Part shown: piece after piece, positions 17,682 through 25,206 of the stretch
Numbering within the stretch: the stretch's first letter is position 1
How the letters are laid out: every line of letters begins with the position of its first letter
NCBI GenBank assembly: GCA_021781495.1
Contig: JAJXWS010000013.1
Location: forward strand, 1 to 53,408
Direction of reading: 5' to 3'
Source: Acidobacteriota bacterium
GTDB lineage: Bacteria > Acidobacteriota > Terriglobia > Terriglobales > Acidobacteriaceae
DNA: 53,408 bases
Program-made: the position numbers and the translations under genes
The notes under the pieces: generated by a model
Told to the model about the DNA's origin: nothing
Database searches by the model: none
Seen by the model: the letters and a program-made list of their open reading frames with translations, nothing else

Positions 17682-18245
17682 ATGCAAACCAGCGCTCCCA
17701 CAGAGCGAGTTGTTCGCTTCAAGGACCTCGAGTTGAATCTCTATACAAGGGAGCTTTGCAAGCATGGCCTGAAGTGCAGACTTCAAGGTCATCCCATCGA
17801 CGTGCTGGAGATGCTGCTGGCGCATCCCGGGGAGTTGGTGACGCGCGAGGAGTTGCGGAAAAAACTTTGGCCCGAGGATACTTTTGTTGATTTTGAGCAT
17901 GGCCTGAACAGCACTATCAATCGGCTGCGCGAGGCGCTGGGCGACCACGCCGAGTCGCCACGGTATATTGAGACTCTGCCGCGACTCGGCTACCGCCTGA
18001 TTGCGGAAGAGGAGCCGACGCAGAGTGAAGTGACCGACGCAGTGATGGCGGAAGAGAATCCATATGCGGCGCACGCGCCATACGCGTCGTTGGAGGATTG
18101 TGCGGAAGCCGAGGAGTTTCCGCCGGCAGTCATCACGCTGCAACGGCGCCTGGCGTTCTGGATCTTCTGGATTGTGGCGCTGGCGATGGCTTTGCTGGCT
18201 GTCGCTTTTGCCATCCATGTATTCGGTATGCCCTCTCACCCATAA
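17682..18245 (+). CDS. CadC-like winged-helix regulator with a single C-terminal membrane anchor
   Basis: The protein has 187 residues from the ATG at 17682, with GGGAGG 9 bases upstream. The N-terminal trans_reg_C winged helix shows RFKDLELNLYTRELCKHG, IDVLEMLLAHPGELVTREELRKKLWP, VDFEHGLNSTINRLREALGD and YIETLPRLGYRLIAE. An acidic linker follows, then one membrane helix (about 160-181, WIFWIVALAMALLAVAFAIHV) and only a few residues beyond it. Acidobacterial relatives normally carry a long periplasmic TolB or TPR sensor after the membrane segment. This one has none, so it is either a reduced anchor-only form or regulated by a partner. It is divergent from the exporter operon. Confidence 0.85.
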   Translation: MQTSAPTERVVRFKDLELNLYTRELCKHGLKCRLQGHPIDVLEMLLAHPGELVTREELRKKLWPEDTFVDFEHGLNSTINRLREALGDHAESPRYIETLPRLGYRLIAEEEPTQSEVTDAVMAEENPYAAHAPYASLEDCAEAEEFPPAVITLQRRLAFWIFWIVALAMALLAVAFAIHVFGMPSHP

Positions 18246-18501
18246 GTCAAGCCTGTGCCGGCGCGTGGGACGCGATCGATTGCAACGCATCCGCGAGCCC
18301 GCATGCATGTGACGCGTTGTGCAAGACCCTCAAGATACTGCGCATTGCGCGTGACCTCACAATGACGCGCAAGTGACTCCCCGAATGACAAGCAAGTGAC
18401 ACTGGTTGCATTGCAGCAGAGTGTGCATCGAAGGATAATTCCGCCGGTCAAAGGGATGGAGGAAGATTCCTGATGCGGGAGCGGGAATGGGGAGGTAAGG
18501 T

Positions 18502-18891
18502 ATGAGACACCGCATGGCAATTCTCACAGAAGTGCTAGTGGGTCTGGCCCTGGCTATCGGTCTGCTGTCAGCAGAGAGGACCGCCTCAGCGCAGCCCAAT
18601 CACGCAACGATCAATGTGCCATTCGACTTTACGGCCAATGACCAGTGGATACCCGCAGGCCACTATCGAGTGGAACTTGTGAACCATCGCTGGATCACAC
18701 TTACCGACATGAAGACCAACAAGCAGGAAGCAACGCTTCTGGTTATCCCGGATGTGAGTCCGAAGGCGGAGGACCGGAGCCACTTCGTGTTTGTGAGACA
18801 AGGCGACTTCTATACCTTGAAGGAGTTCAAGCTGGCCGGTAAGGCAACTCACTCCAACATGTTGAAGGAGCCTCAGCTTGAGCAAGATTAA
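18502..18891 (+). CDS. Small exported protein of unknown function
   Basis: The protein has 129 residues, with a GGGAGG site 6 bases before the ATG at 18502. A signal peptide (ILTEVLVGLALAIGLLSAERTASA) is followed by a compact beta-rich domain starting HATINVPFDFTANDQWIPAGHYRVELV and ending in YTLKEFKLAGKATHSN. The 'a.i.VPFdF.a....PaG.Y.v' start is a pattern I associate with a family of small exported acidobacterial proteins. No catalytic residues stand out. A strong terminator follows. The 256 bases between it and the wHTH gene hold nothing else recognisable. Confidence 0.75.
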   Translation: MRHRMAILTEVLVGLALAIGLLSAERTASAQPNHATINVPFDFTANDQWIPAGHYRVELVNHRWITLTDMKTNKQEATLLVIPDVSPKAEDRSHFVFVRQGDFYTLKEFKLAGKATHSNMLKEPQLEQD

Positions 18892-18958
18892 GGCGTGCGC
18901 GGCGAAGGTGGAGTCGATGACCTAGCGCGAAAGTAAGGAAAGTGGAAGGACGTAACGG

Positions 18959-19003
18959 AATGCGGCCAGTCCCGGAAGAGGCGGGGCTGGCCGCATTGTT
19001 TTT
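18959..19003 (+). terminator. Rho-independent terminator
   Basis: AATGCGGCCAGTCCC, a short GGAAGAGGC loop, then GGGGCTGGCCGCATT followed by GTTTTTG. It is a long, nearly perfect stem with one G-T pair and a T-tract on the plus strand, downstream of the small exported protein gene. Confidence 0.85.
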
Positions 19004-19039
19004 GCGCGCAGGGTTTGTGATGCGCTGTTCCTTCGCGAA

Positions 19040-20209
19040 CTACCTGGCGAGCCAGTGCTGCACAATCGGATGCTCCATCTGACGGAGTTGCTGCGTGAGG
19101 TACGCATTCCACGCTTCCGCGGTGGGCATGTCGGCCTTGGACCAGCCTGCTCCGGCGTAGTAGACGAAAGGCTCGCCGGAGTGGCGCGAGAAGATCATCA
19201 GGGCATGGCCGTCCGCCTCCTGCGTTTGGGCATGCTGGCCGGGCAGGACTACCAGGCCTGTGGCGATTCTGCCTGCTGAGGAAAGCTGGGGCGTATCCCA
19301 AACAGAGGCCACGCTGCCGGCGACCGGAAACGACGCGGTGGCTCCATCATGCACGGCCAGGCCCGCAATCAGGTTGAGCGCGGAAGCGCCATGGAAGCTG
19401 TACCACGACTCAATGTGATTCAGGTGCGTGCCTGCGTCGAGCGTGATGCGCTTGGTTTCGCTTACGGTGGTGCCGTTGGCATCCCATGGCGCATAGGTCA
19501 GCTCGAATGCAAAGCGAATGGGCCCGTCGGCGAGCATGCGCAGGCTTGTGTAGTTCTTTGAGACGAAGAGCTTGCCGTTGTCCATCACCGCGGTGCCGCC
19601 GCATCCGCGGGTCAGGCCGACGAGATAGGAGTCAAGCCCCTGGCCGTTGTCCTTGTGGTAGGAGAGAGCGGGGTTATGCGTGCGCTGGCCTTCGAGATCG
19701 CGCTTGTAGAAGCTGTCGATCACAAAGTTCGGCACGCGCTTGGACCACACGTCGATGCCGGAGGCGATCTCGCCCGTGGCCTGCAGCGCTGGACCGTAGA
19801 CGCGATAGGTGACGAGCTCGTTCTCCCAGGCAAAGTCGTCCTTGCGCTCTGGCGCTTCGCGTCCAAACACGAGCGGCTTTTGCGCGGGTGCGTTGGGCTC
19901 GATGCTGAACGTGATTGTCTGCGAGGCTTTGGCGGCGAGATGCACGTAGAGCAGCAGCGTGTCCGGCGCGCTGCCGGGCTTGCTGCTGTAAAGCTGTGCG
20001 GGTATGCGCTCTTTGCTGTTGGCGTCGCGCGCTACCAGCGACTGGAGCTTATCGGCGGAGACGCGCAGGTGGGCCGCAACCTGGCTGAGCGGCACCTCAA
20101 TCACTTGCGCAGTGCGATCCTGGGCGAGCGGATTGGTGAGACGCAACTGCTGCGCCCACGTGACGGAGTGAAGCGCAAGCACGGCGGCAAGCGCAGTGAG
20201 GAGCCGCAT
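19040..20209 (-). CDS. Exported DUF4861-type protein (pectin-locus associated)
   Basis: The protein has 389 residues from the ATG at 20209, chosen because it starts a clean signal peptide (MRLLTALAAVLALHSVTWA); the open frame extends 65 codons further with no signal features. The body matches the DUF4861 family as I know it: LRLTNPLAQDRTAQVIEVPL, WENELVTYRVYGPALQATGEIASGIDVW, DSFYKRDLEGQRTHNPALSYHKDNGQGLDSY, SKNYTSLRMLADGPIRFAFEL and FVYYAGAGWSKADM. DUF4861 proteins occur in polysaccharide utilisation loci for pectin; their chemistry is not established to my knowledge. It is divergent from lacI, and a TAACGTTA palindrome lies in the shared region. No SD is obvious. Confidence 0.82.
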   Translation of the reverse strand: MRLLTALAAVLALHSVTWAQQLRLTNPLAQDRTAQVIEVPLSQVAAHLRVSADKLQSLVARDANSKERIPAQLYSSKPGSAPDTLLLYVHLAAKASQTITFSIEPNAPAQKPLVFGREAPERKDDFAWENELVTYRVYGPALQATGEIASGIDVWSKRVPNFVIDSFYKRDLEGQRTHNPALSYHKDNGQGLDSYLVGLTRGCGGTAVMDNGKLFVSKNYTSLRMLADGPIRFAFELTYAPWDANGTTVSETKRITLDAGTHLNHIESWYSFHGASALNLIAGLAVHDGATASFPVAGSVASVWDTPQLSSAGRIATGLVVLPGQHAQTQEADGHALMIFSRHSGEPFVYYAGAGWSKADMPTAEAWNAYLTQQLRQMEHPIVQHWLAR

Positions 20210-20413
20210 GCAGCGCGATGCGATGTGCCGGCTTGAGCGCGGGCATGCAGTGGCAGATTCAGGCATCCGTGCCGAAATCGGTGTCGATATACATGTCATG
20301 GACGCTGCACTCCTTGCGTGTATTGATCTGGTCCAGATGTTGGGGCGATGCGCGTTTTCAGGTTGCGGCCATTCATGGCGATTCCTATGACATAGAACCG
20401 GCATGGCGCAAGT

Positions 20414-20423
20414 ATAACGTTAT
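20414..20423. promoter_or_regulatory. LacI-type operator candidate between DUF4861 and lacI
   Basis: ATAACGTTAT, a perfect 10-bp palindrome with the central CG typical of LacI-family operators. It overlaps a TATAAC hexamer on the plus strand and a TATACT hexamer on the minus strand, so a bound repressor could block both directions. Confidence 0.5.
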
Positions 20424-20445
20424 TCTTTCACAAGGAGGTTATACG

Positions 20446-20529
20446 ATGGATTTTGCGAGCGTCAATGGATGCAGCGGCAGCGGAAAGCGCGACAGAACAC
20501 AGGCGCTGCGCCGTTGCCAGGACTGTTAA
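20446..20529 (+). CDS. 27-codon leader ORF upstream of lacI
   Basis: An ATG at 20446 follows a full-consensus AAGGAGGT site (20432-20439) at a spacing of 6. The ORF encodes MDFASVNGCSGSGKRDRTQA and seven further residues ending in CQDC, and stops at TAA (20527-20529), 27 bases before the lacI start. The ribosome site is stronger than that of any long gene nearby, while lacI itself has none. This may be a leader peptide coupled to lacI or a small protein in its own right (three Cys, basic middle). No known family. Confidence 0.45.
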   Translation: MDFASVNGCSGSGKRDRTQALRRCQDC

Positions 20530-20542
20530 CGATATACTATCG
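20527..20542 (+). promoter_or_regulatory. lacI -10 region with an overlapping TAACG half-site
   Basis: The segment TTAACGATATACTATC contains a good -10 hexamer, TATACT (20533-20538), overlapping a TAACG half-operator. The -35 is weak. Transcription from here would begin close to the lacI ATG at 20557, leaving almost no 5' leader, which would explain the missing ribosome site. The arrangement suggests autorepression. Confidence 0.4.
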
Positions 20543-20556
20543 ATGTTCCGATTTCC

Positions 20557-21615
20557 ATGATGACCCGAGCACGCAAAGGCGACAGGCCACCGACCATCAT
20601 TGACGTGGCGCGAGAAGCGTCCGTTGGCGTGATGACCGTCTCGCGCGTGCTGAATCATCACCCCAGCGTGAAAGCCTCCACGCGGGCCAAGGTGATGAGC
20701 GCTATTGCGCGCGTGGGCTATGTGCAGAATGATGCGGCCCGCATGCTGAAGGGCAGGCGATCGCGCACTATCGCGCTTATTGTGCCCGACCTTACGGACT
20801 TCTTTGCGAGCTGTTTTCATGCGGTGCAGGAGGTGGCCATGCGGCACGACTACCAGACGATGGTGGTGGCCACGGGGCGGAGCGCGGCGCTGGAGAGCCA
20901 GCAGCTTGAGGCCATCGCCAATCACCAGGTGGCTGGGCTCATTCTTGTTCCTTCAGGAGAGGACACGCCGCGCCTGCAGCATCTGCTGGATCGCGACATC
21001 CCCGTGGTGGCGCTCGATCGCCCCCTTGCGGGGCTGAACATAGACGCGGTGCTGGTGGACAATCGCGAAGGCGCGGAGACGGGCGTGCGCCACCTGATCG
21101 ACCACGGCCACACGAGGATTGCCTGCGTGGGCTTTGAGGGTAGCTCGTATACCGCGCGCGAGCGCTTCGAAGGCTACAAGCAGGCCATGCGCAGTGCAGG
21201 CCTGCGGCCGCTGGTCTTCAACCAGGTGAACACGCTTGCGGATATGGAGGCGCTGATCCAGCGCTGGGCTCATGCAAAGGAGAGGCCGACCGCAGTCTTC
21301 TCTGTCAAGCGGCTGGCATCCATTCGGCTGGTGCAGGCGCTACACCGGCAAAAGCTGCGCGTGCCGCAGGATATCGCGGTGGTTGGATTTGACGATTTTG
21401 AACTGGCGGAAGAGCTGGGCACGCCGCTCACCGTGGTTGCGCAATCAGCGACCGAGATTGCGCGCGCTGCAGCCGAGCAGCTCTTCCAGCAGATCACGAG
21501 CGCGCCGCATGCGGAGCAGCCCGCGCGGCAGGCGGTGAAGATGATCTTCCCCACGCACCTGATCGTGCGCCGCTCGTGCGGATGCGCCGGGGAGGAAGCC
21601 GGCGCGGTTTCGTGA
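20557..21615 (+). CDS. LacI-family transcriptional regulator of the uronate locus
   Basis: This 352-residue regulator has an N-terminal LacI helix-turn-helix with PTIIDVAREASVGVMTVSRVLNHHPSVKASTRAKVMSAIARVGYVQNDAARML. The hinge (MLKGRRSRTIALIVP) and a periplasmic-binding-protein-like effector domain follow (ESQQLEAIANHQVAGLILVPS, DIPVVALDRPL, HTRIACVGFEG, DIAVVGFDDFELAEELGTPLTVVAQ). It is full length. The neighbours (kduD, kduI, KDG kinase, DUF4861, GH43) make a uronate or KDG intermediate the likely effector. No SD precedes the ATG. The C-terminus (RRSCGCAGEE) is Cys-rich. Its stop is 7 bases from the convergent cupin gene. Confidence 0.93.
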   Translation: MMTRARKGDRPPTIIDVAREASVGVMTVSRVLNHHPSVKASTRAKVMSAIARVGYVQNDAARMLKGRRSRTIALIVPDLTDFFASCFHAVQEVAMRHDYQTMVVATGRSAALESQQLEAIANHQVAGLILVPSGEDTPRLQHLLDRDIPVVALDRPLAGLNIDAVLVDNREGAETGVRHLIDHGHTRIACVGFEGSSYTARERFEGYKQAMRSAGLRPLVFNQVNTLADMEALIQRWAHAKERPTAVFSVKRLASIRLVQALHRQKLRVPQDIAVVGFDDFELAEELGTPLTVVAQSATEIARAAAEQLFQQITSAPHAEQPARQAVKMIFPTHLIVRRSCGCAGEEAGAVS

Positions 21616-21622
21616 CGGGCCG

Positions 21623-22102
21623 CTACTTTTCCTTCACCTTGATGACGAAGTAGGTGAAGCTTTCACCCTTGGGCAGCAGCAACTGATGCGGCACGCCTGC
21701 GGGAATGTGCACAAAGTCGCCCGGATTCAGCTCCTGCCGTGTGCCGCCTTCCACCGCCGTGCCCTTGATTTCGCCCGAGGAAGCAACCTGCTGGTTCTGC
21801 ACGGTGCCGCCGCTGACCAGTGTTGCGTGTCCCTGGACGACATAAAAGAAATCGGCAAAGCTCGGATGCACCTCAGCGCCACCGCTCTTTTCGCGGATGG
21901 CGATCATCGTGAAGTGATTGGGATACTCGGTTAGCTTCGTGCTGGCGTTGCCGCCGCTGGCTTCCGCCTTTGCCACCAGCGCCTGGGCCTTTGCGGTCAG
22001 CTCGGCCTGCGTCCAGTGATCCACGGTTGCCTGCTGCGCCACCGCGAAGGGCGCTGCCAACACGCAGGCAGCCACTGCCATACCAATCCAATTGCATCGC
22101 AT
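21623..22102 (-). CDS. Exported cupin-domain protein in the uronate operon
   Basis: This 159-residue protein has a signal peptide (GMAVAACVLAAPFAVAQQ), so it acts outside the cytoplasm. A single cupin barrel shows motif 1 as AEVHPSFADFFYVVQGHATLVSGG and motif 2 as GDFVHIPAGVPHQLLL. The metal-ligand pattern is reduced, with one His in motif 1 and one in motif 2. It is the last gene of the operon kinase-kduI-kduD-cupin, 33 bases after kduD. KdgF, a cupin that linearises unsaturated uronates, is cytosolic in known cases; an exported cupin here could do related chemistry or simply bind sugar. That link is inference from position. Confidence 0.8.
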   Translation of the reverse strand: MRCNWIGMAVAACVLAAPFAVAQQATVDHWTQAELTAKAQALVAKAEASGGNASTKLTEYPNHFTMIAIREKSGGAEVHPSFADFFYVVQGHATLVSGGTVQNQQVASSGEIKGTAVEGGTRQELNPGDFVHIPAGVPHQLLLPKGESFTYFVIKVKEK

Positions 22103-22135
22103 TGATGTGTTTCCTCGTCTCGTTAGAAGTTTGCT

Positions 22136-22897
22136 TCAGCGGCTGAGCCAGCCTCCGTCCACCACCAGGACATGTCCGTGCATGTAGTCGCTTGCGCTGG
22201 AGGCAAGGAACACCGCGGCTCCGGCCAGATCCTCCGGGCTGCCCCAGCGGCCGGCCGGAATGCGTTCGAGAATCTGCCGCGAGCGCTCCGGGTTGGCGCG
22301 CAGGGCCTCGGTGTTGTCGGTTTCCATGTAGCCCGGCGCGATGGCATTCACGTTTATGCCCTTGGCGGCCCACTCGTTGGCAAAGGCCTTGGTCAGCTGT
22401 CCCACGCCGCCCTTGGCCGCCGCATACGAGGGCACCGTGATGCCACCCTGAAACGTGAGCAGCGACGCGATGTTGATGACCTTGCCCGAGCCGCGCGCCA
22501 GCATGTATTTGCCCGCGTTGCGCGTGAGGCGGAAGACGCTCGACAGGTTCGTGTCGATCACTGCCTGCCAGTCCTCGTCAGAGTGGCTTACGGCGGGCGC
22601 GCGGCGAATGGTGCCTGCGTTGTTCACGAGGATGTCGATGGCGCCGAGGTGCTCTACCACCTGCTCTACCAGCCGCGAGCATACTTCGGCTTTGCTGACG
22701 TCACCCACCAGGGCGATGTGCTTTACGCCCGTTTGTGCGATGCGGGCGGTGGTGGCCGCGGGCACTGCCTGCGAGCCGTGCAGCGCAACCTGCGCGCCAG
22801 CCTGTGCCAGCGCCAGCGCAATGCCCGCGCCCAGGCCCCGCGAGGAGCCGGTGACCAAGGCTGTCTTTCCCTTCAAACTGAAGCGATCCAGAATCAT
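22136..22897 (-). CDS. kduD: 2-dehydro-3-deoxy-D-gluconate 5-dehydrogenase
   Basis: This 253-residue classical short-chain dehydrogenase has the NAD(P) motif TGSSRGLGAGIA (16-27), NNAG at 92-95, catalytic Ser144, Tyr158 and Lys162 (SYAAAKGG), and PGYMETDNT at the substrate loop. The start MILDRFSLKGKTALVTG and the PGYxxTDNT segment match KduD. The enzyme reduces 2,5-diketo-3-deoxygluconate to KDG. It lies 26 bases downstream of kduI and 33 bases upstream of the cupin gene on the same strand, in the order expected for the ketogluconate branch of pectin catabolism. The protein is cytosolic and of normal length. Confidence 0.94.
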   Translation of the reverse strand: MILDRFSLKGKTALVTGSSRGLGAGIALALAQAGAQVALHGSQAVPAATTARIAQTGVKHIALVGDVSKAEVCSRLVEQVVEHLGAIDILVNNAGTIRRAPAVSHSDEDWQAVIDTNLSSVFRLTRNAGKYMLARGSGKVINIASLLTFQGGITVPSYAAAKGGVGQLTKAFANEWAAKGINVNAIAPGYMETDNTEALRANPERSRQILERIPAGRWGSPEDLAGAAVFLASSASDYMHGHVLVVDGGWLSR

Positions 22898-22923
22898 TGC
22901 TGCGTATGCTCCTCGCGTGTTGA

Positions 22924-23754
22924 CTACAGCAGGTCTGCGACGGCCAGTGCGTCCATGTCGCTGTAGACCTGGCTTTCTCCGCCCATGCCCCAGCAGAAGG
23001 TGTAGTTGCGTGTGCCGACGCCGGCGTGGATGGACCAGCCCGGCGAGACCACCACCTGCTTGTCGGCAATCACGATGTGCCGTGTCTCCTGCGCAGGGCC
23101 CATCAGGTGCACCACGCGCTCGCCTTCCGCGATGTTGAAGTAGAGATACACCTCAGACCGCCGCATGTGCGTATGCGGAGGCATCGTGTTCCACACGCTG
23201 CCGGTGTGCAGTTGCGTAAAGCCCATCACCAGTTGGCAACTGCGGACGCCCTCCAGGTGGATGAGCTTGGTGATCTCGCGCGCGTTGGCCGTCTCTGGTG
23301 CGCCCAGCTTGACGCGATCCAACTGCTGGCTGCGGATGAGACTGGTGGGATAGACCGCATGCGCCGGATAGCTGAGCAGGTAGAACTCCGCAGGCCTGGC
23401 GGCATCGGCGCTGGCGAAGGAGACATGCTCGTTGCCGCGGCCCACGTAGAGCCCGTCGAGATTGTCGAGATCGTACGTTGTCTCGTTGACGGTCACGGTG
23501 CCCGGTCCGCCGATGTTCAGGATGCCCAACTCGCGGCGCTCTGTAAAGTAGCTGGCCTTCAGCGCGTCGTCCGTAGGCAGAACGAGCGGAGCGGCAGTGG
23601 GCACGGCAGAGCCAATCACCGTGCGATCCAGATCCACGTAGGTCAGGCTGAGTTCGCCGCGGCGAAACAGATCGCTGAGCAGGAAGGTCTCGCGCAGCTC
23701 ATCGGTGGTCATGGTCTTGTAGCGGATGACGTCCGCCATTTGCAGTATCTTCAC
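22924..23754 (-). CDS. kduI: 5-dehydro-4-deoxy-D-glucuronate isomerase
   Basis: This 276-residue protein is read from the GTG at 23754, which has AAGGA 7 bases upstream; an internal ATG is 5 codons later. The double-cupin fold retains the zinc ligands His194, His196 and Glu201 (MPPHTHMRRSEVYLYF) and His243 (SPGWSIHAGVGT). The segments GLYVGRGNEHVSFAS and TYDLDNLDGLYVG are typical KduI. The enzyme converts 5-keto-4-deoxyuronate, formed from unsaturated galacturonate, to 2,5-diketo-3-deoxygluconate, which is the substrate of the adjacent kduD product. It is the second gene of the operon. Confidence 0.95.
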   Translation of the reverse strand: MKILQMADVIRYKTMTTDELRETFLLSDLFRRGELSLTYVDLDRTVIGSAVPTAAPLVLPTDDALKASYFTERRELGILNIGGPGTVTVNETTYDLDNLDGLYVGRGNEHVSFASADAARPAEFYLLSYPAHAVYPTSLIRSQQLDRVKLGAPETANAREITKLIHLEGVRSCQLVMGFTQLHTGSVWNTMPPHTHMRRSEVYLYFNIAEGERVVHLMGPAQETRHIVIADKQVVVSPGWSIHAGVGTRNYTFCWGMGGESQVYSDMDALAVADLL

Positions 23755-23802
23755 GTGTGTTCCTTTCCAATCTGAACCGTTCGATGCGGAGTGAGGTGAT
23801 CC

Positions 23803-24909
23803 TCAGCGGGCGATGCGCGCGGCGCCGCCGCTCATCACGCGCAACACTTCCTGCAGGCTTGCCGTGCTGGTGTCGCCGGGAGTCGTCATGGCGAACGCGC
23901 CGTGTGCCACACCGCATTGGATGGCCCACTCCATGTCCTTGCCCGCAAGCAGGCCGTAGATGAGGCCGGAGGCGAAGGAGTCTCCACCGCCGACGCGATC
24001 CAGAATCTCTACATCGCGCTGCGGCACATGCACAATGCCGCCCGCATGCAGCGCAATGGCGCCCCATGCATTCACGGACGCAGAGTGGGCCGTGCGCAGC
24101 GTGGAGGCGATGATCTTCAGGTTTGGATAGGCAGCGGCCACGTCGTGAAGCATCTTCTTGTAGCTCTCCACCGGAAGCTCGGCAAAATCCTCGGCCACGC
24201 CTTCCATGTGGATGCCCAGCACGGCGGAGAAGTCCTCTTCGTTGCCGAACAGCACATCGACCTTGCGCACAAGCTCGCGATTGACCTCCTGCGCCCTGGC
24301 TTTGCCGCCAATCGCCTTCCACAGCGAGGCACGGTAGTTCAGGTCATAGGAGACGGGTGTGCCCGCGGCGTGCGCGGCATCCATGGCATCCGAGGCTACG
24401 GCCATCGTGGTCTCAGAGAGCGCCGTAAAGATTCCGCCGGTGTGGAACCAGCGCGCGCCCATCTGCGGGCCGAAGATCTGGTTCCAGTCATAGTCGCCGG
24501 GCTTGAGCTTGGAGACGGCAGTGTGTCCGCGGTCAGAGCAGCCGAGGGCCGCGCGCACGCCGAATCCGCGCTCGGTGAAGTTGAGCCCATTGCGTACCTC
24601 GCGGCCCACGCCGTCGTAGGGAAGCCAGCGCACCAGGTCCTGGTCAACGCCGCCCTGCAACATCAGGTCTTCCACCAGGCGGCCTACCGGATTGTCGGCA
24701 AGCGCCGTGGCGATTGCCGTGCGCAGTCCGAAGCAGCGACGCAGGCCGCGCGCCACGTTGTATTCACCGCCGCCCTCCCAGGCGCGCAGCAGCCGTGTGG
24801 TGTGGATGCGCTCTTCCACGGGGTCCAGGCGCAGCATCACTTCGCCCAGGCTGATGCAGTCCCAGCGAGTGGTTCCGGGGGCTTTTATCTGATTCGTCAG
24901 CGAGTCCAA
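23803..24909 (-). CDS. kdgK: PfkB-family sugar kinase, probable 2-keto-3-deoxygluconate kinase
   Basis: This 368-residue protein starts at a TTG (24909) with GAGGA just upstream; no in-frame ATG exists nearby. The ribokinase/PfkB fold shows the early substrate motif LGEVMLRLDP with EGGGEYNVARGLRRC, DLNYRASLW, NEEDFSAVLG and the active site DRVGGGDSFASGLIYGLL with catalytic Asp310. The position next to kduI and kduD argues for KDG kinase, which makes KDPG. The sequence alone would also allow another keto-sugar kinase. It is the first gene of the operon; candidate LacI operators lie just upstream. The 5' spacing to kduI is 48 bases. Confidence 0.85.
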   Translation of the reverse strand: MDSLTNQIKAPGTTRWDCISLGEVMLRLDPVEERIHTTRLLRAWEGGGEYNVARGLRRCFGLRTAIATALADNPVGRLVEDLMLQGGVDQDLVRWLPYDGVGREVRNGLNFTERGFGVRAALGCSDRGHTAVSKLKPGDYDWNQIFGPQMGARWFHTGGIFTALSETTMAVASDAMDAAHAAGTPVSYDLNYRASLWKAIGGKARAQEVNRELVRKVDVLFGNEEDFSAVLGIHMEGVAEDFAELPVESYKKMLHDVAAAYPNLKIIASTLRTAHSASVNAWGAIALHAGGIVHVPQRDVEILDRVGGGDSFASGLIYGLLAGKDMEWAIQCGVAHGAFAMTTPGDTSTASLQEVLRVMSGGAARIAR

Positions 24910-24925
24910 GGCATCCTCATTTCAA

Positions 24926-24937
24926 ATAACGATAACA
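24926..24937. promoter_or_regulatory. Operator-like ATAACGATAACA upstream of the kinase gene
   Basis: It starts 17 bases upstream of the kdgK start codon. It shares the ATAACG half-site with the palindrome at 20414 and could be a degenerate LacI operator at the operon promoter. Confidence 0.35.
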
Positions 24938-25059
24938 ATTCTCTAAAGGCCAAGGATAAATTGCCCTTATCGGGGCTGCAAGGGGAAATCGCGGTCTATT
25001 GTCGTTCTATGCGCCGGATGCGGGTGCGTTATCTTCGCAGGATCTTCTCCGCAGAAGAG

Positions 25060-25070
25060 GTAACGTTCAC
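25060..25070. promoter_or_regulatory. Operator-like GTAACGTTCAC upstream of the kinase operon
   Basis: It has TAACGTT with a central CG, 150 bases upstream of the kinase start. Together with 24926 and 20414 it makes a set of TAACG-centred elements in the uronate locus. Otherwise the stretch 24910-25206 holds only the hairpin at 25155. Confidence 0.35.
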
Positions 25071-25154
25071 TTATTTGAGTGATTCGTCTGCCTGAGCAGG
25101 AACTGCGGCGGCGATGCGGTTTCGCGGCCGCCCCAATTGTACGTCGGCGGCATT

Positions 25155-25196
25155 GGCCCGGCCATGCGGCCGTGGATGCGGTGGCGTGGCCGGGCC
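25155..25196. terminator. Strong hairpin after the GH43 gene
   Basis: GGCCCGGCCA, 22 bases, TGGCCGGGCC: a perfect 10-bp GC stem, 10 bases past the GH43 stop on the minus strand. There is no T-run, so termination activity is uncertain. Confidence 0.45.
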
Positions 25197-25206
25197 TGCT
25201 GTGAAC

